Positions 1 through 6,653 of a stretch of DNA of 17,885 bases are shown piece after piece. The notes beneath the pieces were generated by a model, which was given only the letters and a program-made list of their open reading frames with translations, did not search any database and was not told the DNA's origin. Each line of letters starts with the position of its first letter. Position 1 is the first letter of the stretch. The stretch covers positions 1 through 17,885 of the forward strand of contig NZ_QSDR01000050.1 of the NCBI RefSeq assembly GCF_003464085.1, given 5' to 3'. The stretch comes from Clostridium sp. AM58-1XD (GTDB taxonomy: Bacteria; Bacillota; Clostridia; Lachnospirales; Lachnospiraceae). The position numbers were made by a program, and so were the translations under genes.

Positions 1-1
1 T

Positions 2-355
2 GCTTTAGTAACTTTAATCTTTAGCTTATTAAATGCAGAAATAGTAAAAATTATCTTTGCTAATGATAGCTTATTAAATGCAGAAATAGTAAAAATTATC
101 TTTGCTAATGATAGCTATAAAAGTAGGCTCAAGAAATTCTTTTTAAGCAGTTGTCAATCTGGTTTTACCTTAGTGGGACTGTCAATTGTTTTACTGTTAA
201 GAGAAAACATATTTGAATTTATATATGAAGTCTTGCTATTGAAGTTAGCTCATGTAGTAATTCTGTTTATTAAAATGTATTTGGGTATATATTTTTGCGT
301 ATTTTGTATTATCTTCTTACAGAATAATTATCTTAATGGTAAAGGTTGCTTTTAG
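2..355 (+). CDS. C-terminal part of an unidentified membrane protein (5' end outside window)
   Basis: An open frame runs from the left window edge to TAG at 353-355, giving at least 117 codons, so the true start lies outside. A GTG at 173 is possible but has no clear ribosome binding site, and the frame is open well upstream of it. The visible protein has two tandem copies of a 15-residue block (SLLNAEIVKIIFAND), a basic stretch (KSRLKKFF), then about 65 very hydrophobic residues rich in L, I, V and F, which I read as two or three membrane helices. I do not recognise the family. Base composition is much more AT-rich than the phage genes to the right, so this is probably host or other accessory DNA. 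It could also be a non-functional remnant. Confidence 0.5.
   Translation, partial: ALVTLIFSLLNAEIVKIIFANDSLLNAEIVKIIFANDSYKSRLKKFFLSSCQSGFTLVGLSIVLLLRENIFEFIYEVLLLKLAHVVILFIKMYLGIYFCVFCIIFLQNNYLNGKGCF
22..111 (+). repeat. Tandem 45-bp direct repeat, two perfect copies
   Basis: Copies at 22-66 and 67-111 are identical by eye, and the third copy stops after a few bases (TAGCT at 112). The unit is 15 codons, so the duplication keeps the surrounding membrane-protein frame and duplicates the peptide SLLNAEIVKIIFAND. It looks like a recent slippage or unequal-recombination event. Confidence 0.9.
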
Positions 356-480
356 TGTGCCAAGAAAGAAAGATCAAGAGAGAAAAGCAAATACGGAATG
401 TATTGAGCGATTAAGAAATAAATACAAATGATTTAAAGGTCATTCTGGGATAGTAATTAATTTTAATATGAAAAATAAAA

Positions 481-499
481 GGCGGCCTATTCGGCCGCC
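481..499 (-). terminator. Intrinsic terminator of the small leftward regulator
   Basis: GGCGGCC at 481-487 and GGCCGCC at 493-499 form a perfect 7-bp GC stem with a 5-base loop. Read leftward the stem is followed by TTTTATTTTT. The regulator's TAG stop (489-487) lies inside the hairpin. Confidence 0.85.
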
Positions 500-678
500 T
501 CATTCCTACAAAGTTCATCCAATGTTACACTTAAAGCGTCAGCCAGTTTAATCATGGTTGATACTCGCCCATCGTCTCTACGCTCCAGATCCTCAATGGT
601 CCGCTGAGGAACACCAGAAAGCTCTGAAAGAGCGCGAAGAGATAGACCGTTATTATTTCTAATTTGTTTTAGCCTCAT
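487..678 (-). CDS. Small Cro/CI-type (XRE) DNA-binding regulator, 63 aa
   Basis: Single-domain helix-turn-helix protein. Residues about 3-57 form the XRE/HTH_3 fold, starting MRLKQIRNNNGLSLRALSEL, with the turn and recognition helix around SGVPQRTIEDLER and a C-terminal helix TMIKLADALSVTLDELC. There is no effector or dimerisation domain. The start is the ATG at 678-676, which has GGAGG seven bases upstream; the frame is open further upstream but lacks a better start. The gene ends inside its own terminator. It lies downstream of, and on the same strand as, the 37-aa peptide gene at 882-995, so it could be co-transcribed by read-through or act as a local transcriptional regulator or antitoxin. 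A palindrome at 708-726 just upstream is a plausible operator. The family call is secure; the target is unknown. Confidence 0.88.
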   Translation of the reverse strand: MRLKQIRNNNGLSLRALSELSGVPQRTIEDLERRDDGRVSTMIKLADALSVTLDELCRNEAAE

Positions 679-707
679 AATAATACCTCCATATTTTAGG
701 GACAGTA

Positions 708-726
708 CTGCATAGCACATATGCAG
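708..726. promoter_or_regulatory. Candidate operator palindrome upstream of the small XRE gene
   Basis: CTGCATA, a 5-base spacer, then TATGCAG: a perfect 7-bp inverted repeat ending about 30 bases upstream of the regulator's start. The placement suits autoregulation by a dimeric helix-turn-helix protein. No clear -35/-10 pair was found for this gene. Confidence 0.4.
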
Positions 727-819
727 AGCAGGCCATTACAAAAAGACACGATGGAACTGACCAGTTTGTACCGAGGGCATAAATGATTGTAAAGAATAGT
801 AATAGTGTATCGAACTTCA

Positions 820-848
820 TTGATTTTATTAAACCGATGTGGTAAAAT
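820..848 (+). promoter_or_regulatory. Rightward promoter for a candidate antisense RNA
   Basis: TTGATT at 820-825 and TAAAAT at 843-848 are separated by exactly 17 bases. Initiation would fall near 855, so the transcript would run antisense through the 37-aa peptide gene to the terminator at 1102-1137. No convincing rightward protein gene otherwise uses this promoter. Confidence 0.5.
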
Positions 849-858
849 TTTATTAGGA

Positions 859-876
859 GGGGAGATGTCTCTCCCC
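859..876 (-). terminator. Hairpin downstream of the 37-aa peptide gene
   Basis: GGGGAGA (859-865) and TCTCCCC (870-876) form a perfect 7-bp stem with loop TGTC, six bases beyond the peptide's TGA stop. Read leftward it is followed by TCCTAATAAAATTTTA, an imperfect T-rich tail, so it may be a leaky terminator or an mRNA 3'-end stabiliser. On the other strand it would form the 5' hairpin of the proposed antisense RNA. Confidence 0.5.
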
Positions 877-881
877 TGTGA

Positions 882-995
882 TCATTTGAGAGCTTGTATC
901 AACTGTGATATTGATGTTATCAAAGCTGCGGCTGCAACCAAGGCTTTGATTATCTGGTTGAACAAGTTCTCTTTTTTCTTTTGTTTTTTACCCAA
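882..995 (-). CDS. 37-aa basic/hydrophobic peptide, candidate type I toxin
   Basis: TTG start (995-993), TGA stop (884-882). AAGGAGGT lies six bases upstream of the start, and a near-perfect promoter (TTGACT, 17 bases, TATAAT) lies 31 bases upstream. The peptide has a strongly basic N-terminus (MGKKQKKKEN) and then one hydrophobic or amphipathic helix (LFNQIIKALVAAAALITSIS and on to QALK), a composition suited to insertion into or attack on the inner face of the membrane. Strong signals on such a short gene, plus a candidate antisense RNA with its own promoter and terminator, are typical of type I toxin-antitoxin loci. I do not recognise a named toxin family. Alternatives are a small membrane regulatory peptide or a leader peptide for the XRE gene downstream. 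Confidence 0.6.
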   Translation of the reverse strand: MGKKQKKKENLFNQIIKALVAAAALITSISQLIQALK

Positions 996-1025
996 CGGTT
1001 TACCTCCTTCCTTTTTGATAATTTA

Positions 1026-1054
1026 ATTATACCACGCAAACACGTGTAAGTCAA
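1026..1054 (-). promoter_or_regulatory. Strong leftward promoter of the 37-aa peptide gene
   Basis: Read leftward: -35 TTGACT (1054-1049), 17-base spacer, -10 TATAAT (1031-1026). The spacer contains the perfect palindrome ACACGTGT (1040-1047), a possible operator half-way between the two boxes. Confidence 0.85.
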
Positions 1055-1101
1055 GCGAATATACAATATATTTAACATTTTTAGTCTTTAATTTACCTTA
1101 G

Positions 1102-1137
1102 AGCAGCAGTCAAATATTATGAATTGGCTGCTTTTTT
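1102..1137 (+). terminator. Rightward intrinsic terminator, proposed end of the antisense RNA
   Basis: AGCAGC (1102-1107) pairs with GCTGCT (1127-1132), followed by six T (1132-1137). It is oriented rightward although no convincing rightward gene lies between 355 and 1102. It either ends the antisense transcript or is left over from a deleted upstream phage gene. Confidence 0.65.
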
Positions 1138-1187
1138 CATGCACTTTCCGCCAGGTGAAACTTAGACTGGTGGACCTCCTTTGAATG

Positions 1188-1216
1188 TTGAATATTATCA
1201 AAATTCGGTGTATGAT
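1188..1216 (+). promoter_or_regulatory. Promoter of the phage late (terminase) operon
   Basis: TTGAAT (1188-1193), 17-base spacer, TATGAT (1211-1216), placed about 30 bases before the first gene of the rightward operon. No other good promoter was seen until the repressor region. Confidence 0.6.
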
Positions 1217-1245
1217 GAGAAAAAAGGGAAGGCGGAGGAAGATTT

Positions 1246-1434
1246 ATGAATTGTTGTGGAAAAGTAATGTATGATGATGGTGGTAGTTTGCACTGCAGTA
1301 TTTGCGGAAAAAGAATTTACAAACCTAAAGCAGCGACATCGGGGATATGTCCAAAGTGCGGGCAGAAGTTATTTATCAATGGAAACAATATACACTGTGC
1401 CAAATGTGAATATAGAGAATATTTTAAGGGATAG
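1246..1434 (+). CDS. Small zinc-ribbon protein, 62 aa
   Basis: First gene of the phage late operon. It contains four cysteine knuckles: NCCGK near residue 3, CSIC near residue 17, CPKC near residue 35 and CAKC near residue 51. This suggests two zinc ribbons or one ribbon plus a degenerate one, probably binding nucleic acid or mediating protein contacts. The ATG follows GGAGGAAGATTT and lies about 30 bases after a promoter. Similar tiny zinc-ribbon genes often occur just before terminase small subunits in clostridial phages, but no specific function is established that I can name. The TAG stop overlaps a small hairpin at 1430-1445. Confidence 0.75.
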   Translation: MNCCGKVMYDDGGSLHCSICGKRIYKPKAATSGICPKCGQKLFINGNNIHCAKCEYREYFKG

Positions 1435-1453
1435 CCTAGGCTGTCTCTTTTTC
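1430..1453 (+). terminator. Weak terminator or attenuator before terS
   Basis: GATAGC (1430-1435) pairs with GCTGTC (1440-1445, one G-U pair) around loop CTAG, followed by TCTTTTTC. It sits between the zinc-ribbon gene and terS, so it may reduce read-through into the packaging genes. Confidence 0.4.
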
Positions 1454-1476
1454 TATACCCAAAGGAGGTGAGCCTG

Positions 1477-1914
1477 ATGGCAAAATATGAAAACTGGATA
1501 GCGCCGGAAGGCTTACTGAAACTGGAAGCCTGGGCGCGAGATGGACTGACCGATGAGCAAATTGCTACGAACGCCGGGATAGCCACGGCAACGCTGTATG
1601 ACTGGAAAAAGCGTTATCCAGAGGTTTCGGAGGCCTTAAAAAAGGGAAAAGAGGTTGTTGACATACAGGTCGAGAACGCTCTCTTGAAGCGAGCGCTGGG
1701 TTATACTTATACTGAAACCAAAAAGGAAAGGACAGCCGAAGGAGTAAGAATCACTACGATTATCAAAGAAGTCGTTCCAGACACCACAGCGCAAATCTTC
1801 TGGCTGAAGAATCGACGGCCGGATCGGTGGAGGGATAAGCAGGATATTGAGCATAACGGCCAGTTAGGAGGGATCACGATTGTCAATGATATCCCCAGAT
1901 CAGACACAAGTTAA
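1477..1914 (+). CDS. terS: Terminase small subunit, 145 aa
   Basis: DNA-recognition subunit of the packaging motor, binding the packaging-initiation site and delivering DNA to TerL. The N-terminal half has a helix-turn-helix (LTDEQIATNAGIATATLYDW, residues about 27-46) of the kind found in clostridial TerS proteins. A following helical segment (about 50-75) suits oligomerisation, and the C-terminal part contains the motif IFWLKNRRPDRWRDK that is characteristic of this family. I choose ATG 1477, eight bases after AAAGGAGG, over the in-frame GTG at 1468, which overlaps the ribosome binding site. The 3' end overlaps terL by 35 bases, as expected for translational coupling. Confidence 0.92.
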   Translation: MAKYENWIAPEGLLKLEAWARDGLTDEQIATNAGIATATLYDWKKRYPEVSEALKKGKEVVDIQVENALLKRALGYTYTETKKERTAEGVRITTIIKEVVPDTTAQIFWLKNRRPDRWRDKQDIEHNGQLGGITIVNDIPRSDTS

Positions 1915-3172
1915 GCTGTCAAACCTGATTGCTCTGTCCTTTTATGATCTGCATTGGGATATTGTAGATCATAGGCACACACACTATAAATTGGCAGGTG
2001 GACGTGGATCCACAAAGTCATCATTTATCAGTCTGGAGATTCCCCTGGGTATGATGCAAGATCCACAGGCGAATGCGATTGCTATGCGAAAGGTCGGTCG
2101 CTTTCTGGAGGAATCGGTATTTCAACAACTTATTTGGGCGATCAATGCACTAGGTGTGGCCGACAAATGGAAAATCAGATATTCTCCATTAAGCCTGACC
2201 TATACGCCTTTCGGAAATAAGATCATCTTCCGCGGCGCTGATGATCCACAGAAGATCAAGTCGGTGAAACTGGCGAACGGATATTTTAAGTATATTTGGT
2301 TTGAGGAACGTGCAGAGTTTGACGGAGAAGAAGAGGAAAGAACAATCCTTCAGTCATTAATGCGTGGTGGTTCAGAGTATTTTGTTTTTTATTCGTGGAA
2401 TCCTCCTAAGTCACTGAATAACTGGGTGAATCAAGATATCTTACAGAGCAGGGGAGATACGATTGTCCACCATAGCGATTACAGGACGGTACCGCGTGAA
2501 TGGCTGGGAGAACAGTTTTTGATTGAGGCGGAATCACTTAGGGAGATGAAGCCGAAAGCATACGATCATGAATATCTTGGCATTGCTACAGGAACCGGTG
2601 GCCAGGTATTTGAGAATGTCATAGTGCGCCCGATCATAGAGGAAGAGATGGCGCGGTTTGACAGGATCTATCAGGGCCTTGATTTTGGCTTCGGAGCTGA
2701 CCCGGCTGCTTACATAAAGATGCATTATGACAGGACGCGGAAGCGTCTTTTTCTATTTGGTGAAGTCTATGCACCACGGATGGGAAATACAAAGCTGGCT
2801 GCAAAGATTCGGGTGTTTAATCCGCTGAATAGAGTGGTGATAGCAGATAGCGAGGATCCACGAGCCATTGACGCATTGAATGAGCTTGGATTACGGATAG
2901 TAGGCGCTAAAAAAGGGCCGGGATCGGTAGACTTTGGAATGGAATTTCTTGCCGATGAAGTGAATGAGATCATCATAGATCAACAGCGCTGCCCGAATGC
3001 TGTCAGGGAATTTACCGGCTATGAACTGGATCAGGATAAGAATGGAAACTTCAAGGGTAGCTATCCAGATAGGGATAACCATACAATTGACGCGGTTCGG
3101 TATGCGTTGGAGAATGTAATGACAAGCAGGAAGGCGAAAGTCAGGAAGAAATCCGATTATGGATTACATTAA
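1880..3172 (+). CDS. terL: Terminase large subunit, PBSX/Terminase_3 type, 430 aa
   Basis: ATPase and nuclease of the headful packaging motor. Walker A-like GGRGSTKS lies at residues 40-47 and Walker B YIWFEE at about 138-143, followed by a coupling segment ending FYSWNPP. The C-terminal nuclease has acidic motifs GLDFGFGADP (about 266), ADSEDPRAID (about 322) and DRDNHTIDAVRYAL (about 402-415). Full length for the family and intact. The best start is TTG 1880, eight bases after AGGAGG; the next ATG (1886) is 14 bases away. The gene starts inside terS and its stop overlaps the portal's first possible start. Confidence 0.95.
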   Translation: MSMISPDQTQVKLSNLIALSFYDLHWDIVDHRHTHYKLAGGRGSTKSSFISLEIPLGMMQDPQANAIAMRKVGRFLEESVFQQLIWAINALGVADKWKIRYSPLSLTYTPFGNKIIFRGADDPQKIKSVKLANGYFKYIWFEERAEFDGEEEERTILQSLMRGGSEYFVFYSWNPPKSLNNWVNQDILQSRGDTIVHHSDYRTVPREWLGEQFLIEAESLREMKPKAYDHEYLGIATGTGGQVFENVIVRPIIEEEMARFDRIYQGLDFGFGADPAAYIKMHYDRTRKRLFLFGEVYAPRMGNTKLAAKIRVFNPLNRVVIADSEDPRAIDALNELGLRIVGAKKGPGSVDFGMEFLADEVNEIIIDQQRCPNAVREFTGYELDQDKNGNFKGSYPDRDNHTIDAVRYALENVMTSRKAKVRKKSDYGLH

Positions 3173-4592
3173 GGAGGTGAGAACCATTTATACATACACA
3201 ATGCCCAGGGAAACCTGGGACGAACAGAATCCGGATAAACAGGCAATCCGCACGCTGATCGTCAAGCACCGTCGGGAAGCCAACCGGTTGCGAAAATCCA
3301 TGAAATACTACGAGGGTGAACATAAGATATTAGCGGAGAGCCGGAAAACAAAGCTGGTATGCAATCATGCAAAGGACATTGCAGATACGGCCAGCGCCTA
3401 CTTTATCGGAAATCCAATATCTTATAATGGAGACGTAGATATTATGCCGCTCACAGACGCGCTGGAGACTGCCGGAGCCGATGAGGCCGACGGAGACAAC
3501 GGCCTGGACTTATCCGTGTATGGCCGGAGCTACGAATATATCTATCCCATGGAGGGAGAGACCATGCTGGCCATTAAAAACCTGTCACCAGAAAATACCT
3601 TCATGGTTTATGATGATACGATTGAACAGAAAGAATTGTTTGCAGTCTATTACTATGCGAAGAAGGACGATTCAGATAAGAAACGAACGATCTATGTTGC
3701 GACAATACTGACAGAGCATTATAAGTGGGTGCTGAACATCGAGAATATCGATAGCCCGCAGGCATTACTGGAAGAGCCGGCACCGCATTATTTTGATGAG
3801 GTCCCAATAATCGAGTACCTGAACAACAAGCTTGCCATCGGGGACTTTGAGCTTCAGATTCCGCTGATCGACGCATACAACGCGCTGATGAGTGACCGGA
3901 TCACGGATAAGGAACAGTTTATTGACGCAATTCTTGCAATCTACGGCGCGATGCTGGGAGATCCGGACGCAGTGGATGAGGATGGGAAGACGGCAAAAGA
4001 GAAAGTAAAAGAGGATAAGCTACTGGAGCTTCCCAAGGATTCCAAAGCAGAATACCTTACTCGCACCTTTGATGAATCAGGAGTAGAGATCCTGAAGAAA
4101 GCCATCGAGCAGGATATCCATAAGTTTTCCCATATTCCCTGCATGACCGATGAGAGCTTCGGTGGGAATGTCAGCGGCGTAGCGATGGAATTTAAGCTGC
4201 TTGGTATGGAAAATATTACGAAGATCAAGACCCGGTACTACAAACGAGGATTGCGGAAGCGGCTGCGTCTGTTCGCAGCCTGGCTGTCTAAAAGCAGATC
4301 AGTTCACGTCGATGTGTCCGGTATTACGCCAACCTTCACACGGGCCATGCCTAAGAATCTGTTGGAGATAAGCCAGATCGTGGCGAACCTATGGGGAAAG
4401 ATCAGTAAGAAGACATTGCTGTCACAGGTACCATTTGTCGAGAATGTAGACGAAGAGGTTAAGGCTGTGGAGAAAGAGGCTGAGGAGGCGGTGAAACAGC
4501 AGCAGGCTATGTTCGGTCTTGGAAGCAATTCTCCGCCACCAGATGCAGATGAGGATCCAGATAAGAAAGCTCCGGATGATGTAAATGAGTAA
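3159..4592 (+). CDS. Portal protein, SPP1 Gp6-like; start codon uncertain
   Basis: Forms the dodecameric channel at one capsid vertex through which TerL pumps DNA and to which connector proteins attach. Family features include MPRETWDEQNPDKQAIRTLI at the N-terminus, LRKSMKYYEGEHKIL, NKLAIGDFELQIPLIDAYNA and a long acidic C-terminus. Up to 477 aa, complete. Starts: ATG 3159 overlaps terL and lacks a good ribosome binding site. A perfect AAGGAGGTG at 3171-3179 is followed at the usual spacing (8 bases) only by ATT (3186). The next ATG (3201) is too far. A rare ATT start, or a mutated ATG, is therefore possible. The gene overlaps the minor head gene by 8 bases. Confidence 0.9.
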   Translation: MDYIKEVRTIYTYTMPRETWDEQNPDKQAIRTLIVKHRREANRLRKSMKYYEGEHKILAESRKTKLVCNHAKDIADTASAYFIGNPISYNGDVDIMPLTDALETAGADEADGDNGLDLSVYGRSYEYIYPMEGETMLAIKNLSPENTFMVYDDTIEQKELFAVYYYAKKDDSDKKRTIYVATILTEHYKWVLNIENIDSPQALLEEPAPHYFDEVPIIEYLNNKLAIGDFELQIPLIDAYNALMSDRITDKEQFIDAILAIYGAMLGDPDAVDEDGKTAKEKVKEDKLLELPKDSKAEYLTRTFDESGVEILKKAIEQDIHKFSHIPCMTDESFGGNVSGVAMEFKLLGMENITKIKTRYYKRGLRKRLRLFAAWLSKSRSVHVDVSGITPTFTRAMPKNLLEISQIVANLWGKISKKTLLSQVPFVENVDEEVKAVEKEAEEAVKQQQAMFGLGSNSPPPDADEDPDKKAPDDVNE

Positions 4593-6159
4593 CTTGACCT
4601 ACTGGGAGCGCCGTAAGGCACAGGACATGTTCCAATACATGCAGTCAGCGGAAGAGACTGCCGATGAGATAGCAAACCTCTATCAAAAGTCCTCCGAATA
4701 TCTAAGCCACGAAATGGATCAGATTTTCAAACGGTTCAAAACCAAGCACCATCTATCAGAAGCCGAGGCATACAGGCTTTTAAATACACTGCAAGATAAA
4801 ACAGCCATCAATGAACTGAAAGCCGCTTTAAAGGCTGGTACAGGAGGCCGGACAAAGGCAGATATTCTGGCGGAACTGGAAAGTCCGGCATATCAGACAA
4901 GGCTGGAACGTTTAAAACAGCTGCAGAATCAATTAGATCTGGTTATGCGGCAGGTCTATGAACAGGAGAATATCAGAAACACAAGCCATTATGTGGACCT
5001 TGCCAATGAGGCTTATTACCGATCTATTTTTGATATTCAGCAGCAGACAGGAGTCGGCTTCAGCTTTGGTCTGGTAGATCCAAAGATAATTGACCAAGTA
5101 ATCAACAGCAAATGGTCTGGAACTAACTATTCCGCGCGTATCTGGCATAATACACGGGCCCTGACACAGGACTTAAAGAGAGAGCTTTTAATCAGCTTGA
5201 TCACAGGCAGGACCGATCGGGAAACAGCAGAACTGTTTGCCAATAAGTTCGCGGCAGGAGCCAGCCAGGCCAGGAGGCTGATCAGGACAGAAAGCTGTAA
5301 CCTGGCAACACAGATGGACATGGCAGCCTATGAGGAGTGCGGAATTACGAAATACCGTTTTGTGGCCACGTTGGATTTGAGAACTTCTGCGGTCTGTAGA
5401 AAACTGGATGGAAAGGTATTTTTAGTATCAGAGCAGCAGCCAGGAAAGAACTGTCCACCCATGCATCCCTGGTGCCGGTCAACAACGGTATGTGAACTGA
5501 AAGATGAGGAAGTACTGGACATGCAGCGTAGAGCGCGGGATCCAGTTACCGGAAAAACTTATATGGTACCAGTAGATATGACATATGAACAATGGTATGA
5601 AACCTATGTAAATGGAAGGCCGGGAGCCGAACTGAATGAGAAGATGATCAAAAACTGTTATTCAGACCGCAGACAGTTTGAACAGTATCATGAAATCCTG
5701 GGAAAAGATATGCCGAGAACTCTGGATTCCTTTCAGAAAATGAAGTATACTGAACAGGAAACATATGAGTTTAGAAGGCTTGACTATTCCAGAAGAAAGA
5801 AGCTAATTGATCATCCGGAATTAAAACTTCCTAATTCTGAAAAGGTGATTGTGCCAGATGAGAAGTTTACAAGATATTTGCTTGGTGGAGAAAATAAAAA
5901 GGGGCGATCAAAGGGAAGGGCAATTACGAGCAGACTGGGATATGATATCAGCAACTGGCAGGAACTTCAGGACGAGATCAAACAAAAAGTAGCCAGATAC
6001 CCAGCAACTATGAAGGGAGAGATCGAATATGGTATCCGATATGAGCAAAAGATGATCCTGTACGGCAAGAAGGGTACGCCGGCAAATGTTATTGTTGGAT
6101 GGTTACAGTGGCCGGATGGAAGCATGCGTATGACAAGTGCGTATATCAAAGAGGTGTAA
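4585..6159 (+). CDS. MuF-type minor head protein with C-terminal toxin-like domain (DUF6883-like), 524 aa
   Basis: The N-terminal part (residues 1-190) is helical. The Phage_Mu_F/SPP1 Gp7-like domain spans about 195-310, with the typical ITGRTDRETAELFANKF, RRLIRTESCNLATQMDMAAY, TSAVCRKLDGKVF and NCPPMHPWCRS (likely metal-binding) segments. This domain is normally packaged with the genome through portal contact. Residues about 355-415 are a linker. Residues about 415-524 (EKFTRYLLGGENKKGRSKGR, RLGYDISNWQELQDEI, YGIRYEQKMILYGKKG, VIVGWLQWPDGSMRMTSAYI) resemble the DUF6883 domain found at the C-terminus of polymorphic toxins. Temperate phages are known to carry MuF proteins fused to toxins with an immunity gene just downstream, and a DUF4926-like gene follows four bases later. 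The MuF call is firm; the toxin role is inference from architecture. Confidence 0.85.
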   Translation: MSNLTYWERRKAQDMFQYMQSAEETADEIANLYQKSSEYLSHEMDQIFKRFKTKHHLSEAEAYRLLNTLQDKTAINELKAALKAGTGGRTKADILAELESPAYQTRLERLKQLQNQLDLVMRQVYEQENIRNTSHYVDLANEAYYRSIFDIQQQTGVGFSFGLVDPKIIDQVINSKWSGTNYSARIWHNTRALTQDLKRELLISLITGRTDRETAELFANKFAAGASQARRLIRTESCNLATQMDMAAYEECGITKYRFVATLDLRTSAVCRKLDGKVFLVSEQQPGKNCPPMHPWCRSTTVCELKDEEVLDMQRRARDPVTGKTYMVPVDMTYEQWYETYVNGRPGAELNEKMIKNCYSDRRQFEQYHEILGKDMPRTLDSFQKMKYTEQETYEFRRLDYSRRKKLIDHPELKLPNSEKVIVPDEKFTRYLLGGENKKGRSKGRAITSRLGYDISNWQELQDEIKQKVARYPATMKGEIEYGIRYEQKMILYGKKGTPANVIVGWLQWPDGSMRMTSAYIKEV

Positions 6160-6163
6160 GGAT

Positions 6164-6334
6164 ATGATTGTAAAACAGTATGATACCGTTCTGCTAAAAG
6201 ACGGCAGGGGGGCTTCAATCGTTGAAGCATTTGATGGAAAAGTTTTTATAGCCGATGTTGGAAGTTCTCCTAAGGACTGGGAAACCATAGACATAACAAT
6301 TGATGATATCGAAAGGGTGATAGAAAATGGATAA
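6164..6334 (+). CDS. DUF4926-like small protein, candidate immunity protein, 56 aa
   Basis: ATG 6164, four bases after the minor head/toxin stop, preceded by AAGAGGTGTAAGG. The sequence (MIVKQYDTVLLKDGRGASIV, EAFDGKVFIADVG, WETIDITIDDIERV) matches the compact beta-barrel DUF4926 pattern: 'YD.V.LKDGR..tVVe', then a value or length strand, then 'iDI...dIe.V'. DUF4926 proteins recur beside DUF6883-type domains in toxin clusters, which supports an immunity role against the domain encoded immediately upstream. It would act in the cytoplasm of the lysogen by binding the toxin domain. Family recognition is from memory of the pattern, so moderate confidence; the position is the stronger argument. The 3' end overlaps yjcQ by 8 bases. 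Confidence 0.65.
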   Translation: MIVKQYDTVLLKDGRGASIVEAFDGKVFIADVGSSPKDWETIDITIDDIERVIENG

Positions 6335-6653
6335 CTTTTCGGTTATTTATAAGATTTTAAAGGCCCTCGAAAAAGCGATGGATATTGATGAATTCGATCC
6401 GGCTTCTATCAGCCATAAGAAGCTGGGAATTACCTGTCAGCGCTAGGAAAAGATCATGATTGTGCTGTCCAAGTCAGAATATATCGAAGGTGTTGTCTAT
6501 GACCAGTGCAACGGGCACTATAGCCCAAAACTGGAACCTCAGATTTGCCCGGATATTACGTTGAAAGGATTGGAATATCTGGTAGACAATACTTTCATGA
6601 AGAGGGCCGCAAATTTAGCAAAAGGAATAAAAGATACAATATCAGGTTTGTAA
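6327..6653 (+). pseudogene. yjcQ: YjcQ-family phage protein interrupted by an in-frame amber codon
   Basis: One frame from ATG 6327 to TAA 6651-6653 contains a single TAG at 6444-6446. The two halves together (108 positions) read as one YjcQ-like winged-helix protein: MDNFSVIYKILKALEKAMDI, EFDPASISHKKLGIT, then after the stop EKIMIVLSKSEYIEGVVYD and ITLKGLEYLVDNTFMKRAAN. Family members usually have tryptophan at the position of the stop (R-W-x-K-I), so a TGG to TAG change is the simplest explanation. Translation would yield a 39-aa fragment; an internal ATG at 6456 has no good ribosome binding site. YjcQ proteins are common in Firmicute prophages and of unknown role. TAG is also used as a genuine stop nearby (1432-1434), so stop-codon reassignment is unlikely. 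Confidence 0.85.

Larger units (their letters stand above)
855..1137 (+). ncRNA. Candidate antisense RNA (type I antitoxin-like) covering the 37-aa peptide gene
   Basis: Inferred transcript of about 280 bases bounded by the promoter at 820-848 and the intrinsic terminator at 1102-1137. It would be fully complementary to the leftward peptide mRNA, including its ribosome binding site and start. The terminator has no other obvious gene to serve. A 53-codon frame (865-1026, AGGAGG four bases upstream) also exists on this strand. I regard it as the shadow of the better-supported minus-strand gene, but a coding role is not excluded. Confidence 0.42.

Noticed and set aside
357..431. Short frame with GTG start, VPRKKDQERKANTECIERLR, 24 aa
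   Set aside because: Vaguely like the N-terminus of mobile-element RHH proteins, but too short, weak ribosome binding site, ends without a domain. Perhaps a remnant.
865..1026. Rightward 53-codon frame starting MSLPCDHLRACINCD with AGGAGG four bases upstream
   Set aside because: It is exactly antisense to the 37-aa gene with much better promoter, ribosome binding site and composition. Its C-terminal FFFCFLPNG is the complement of the lysine-rich start and Shine-Dalgarno sequence. Kept only as a caveat on the antisense RNA.
6444..6446. Amber codon read as an amino acid through a phage stop-codon reassignment
   Set aside because: TAG is used as an ordinary stop in the zinc-ribbon gene (1432-1434) and several others, and other late genes contain no in-frame TAG.
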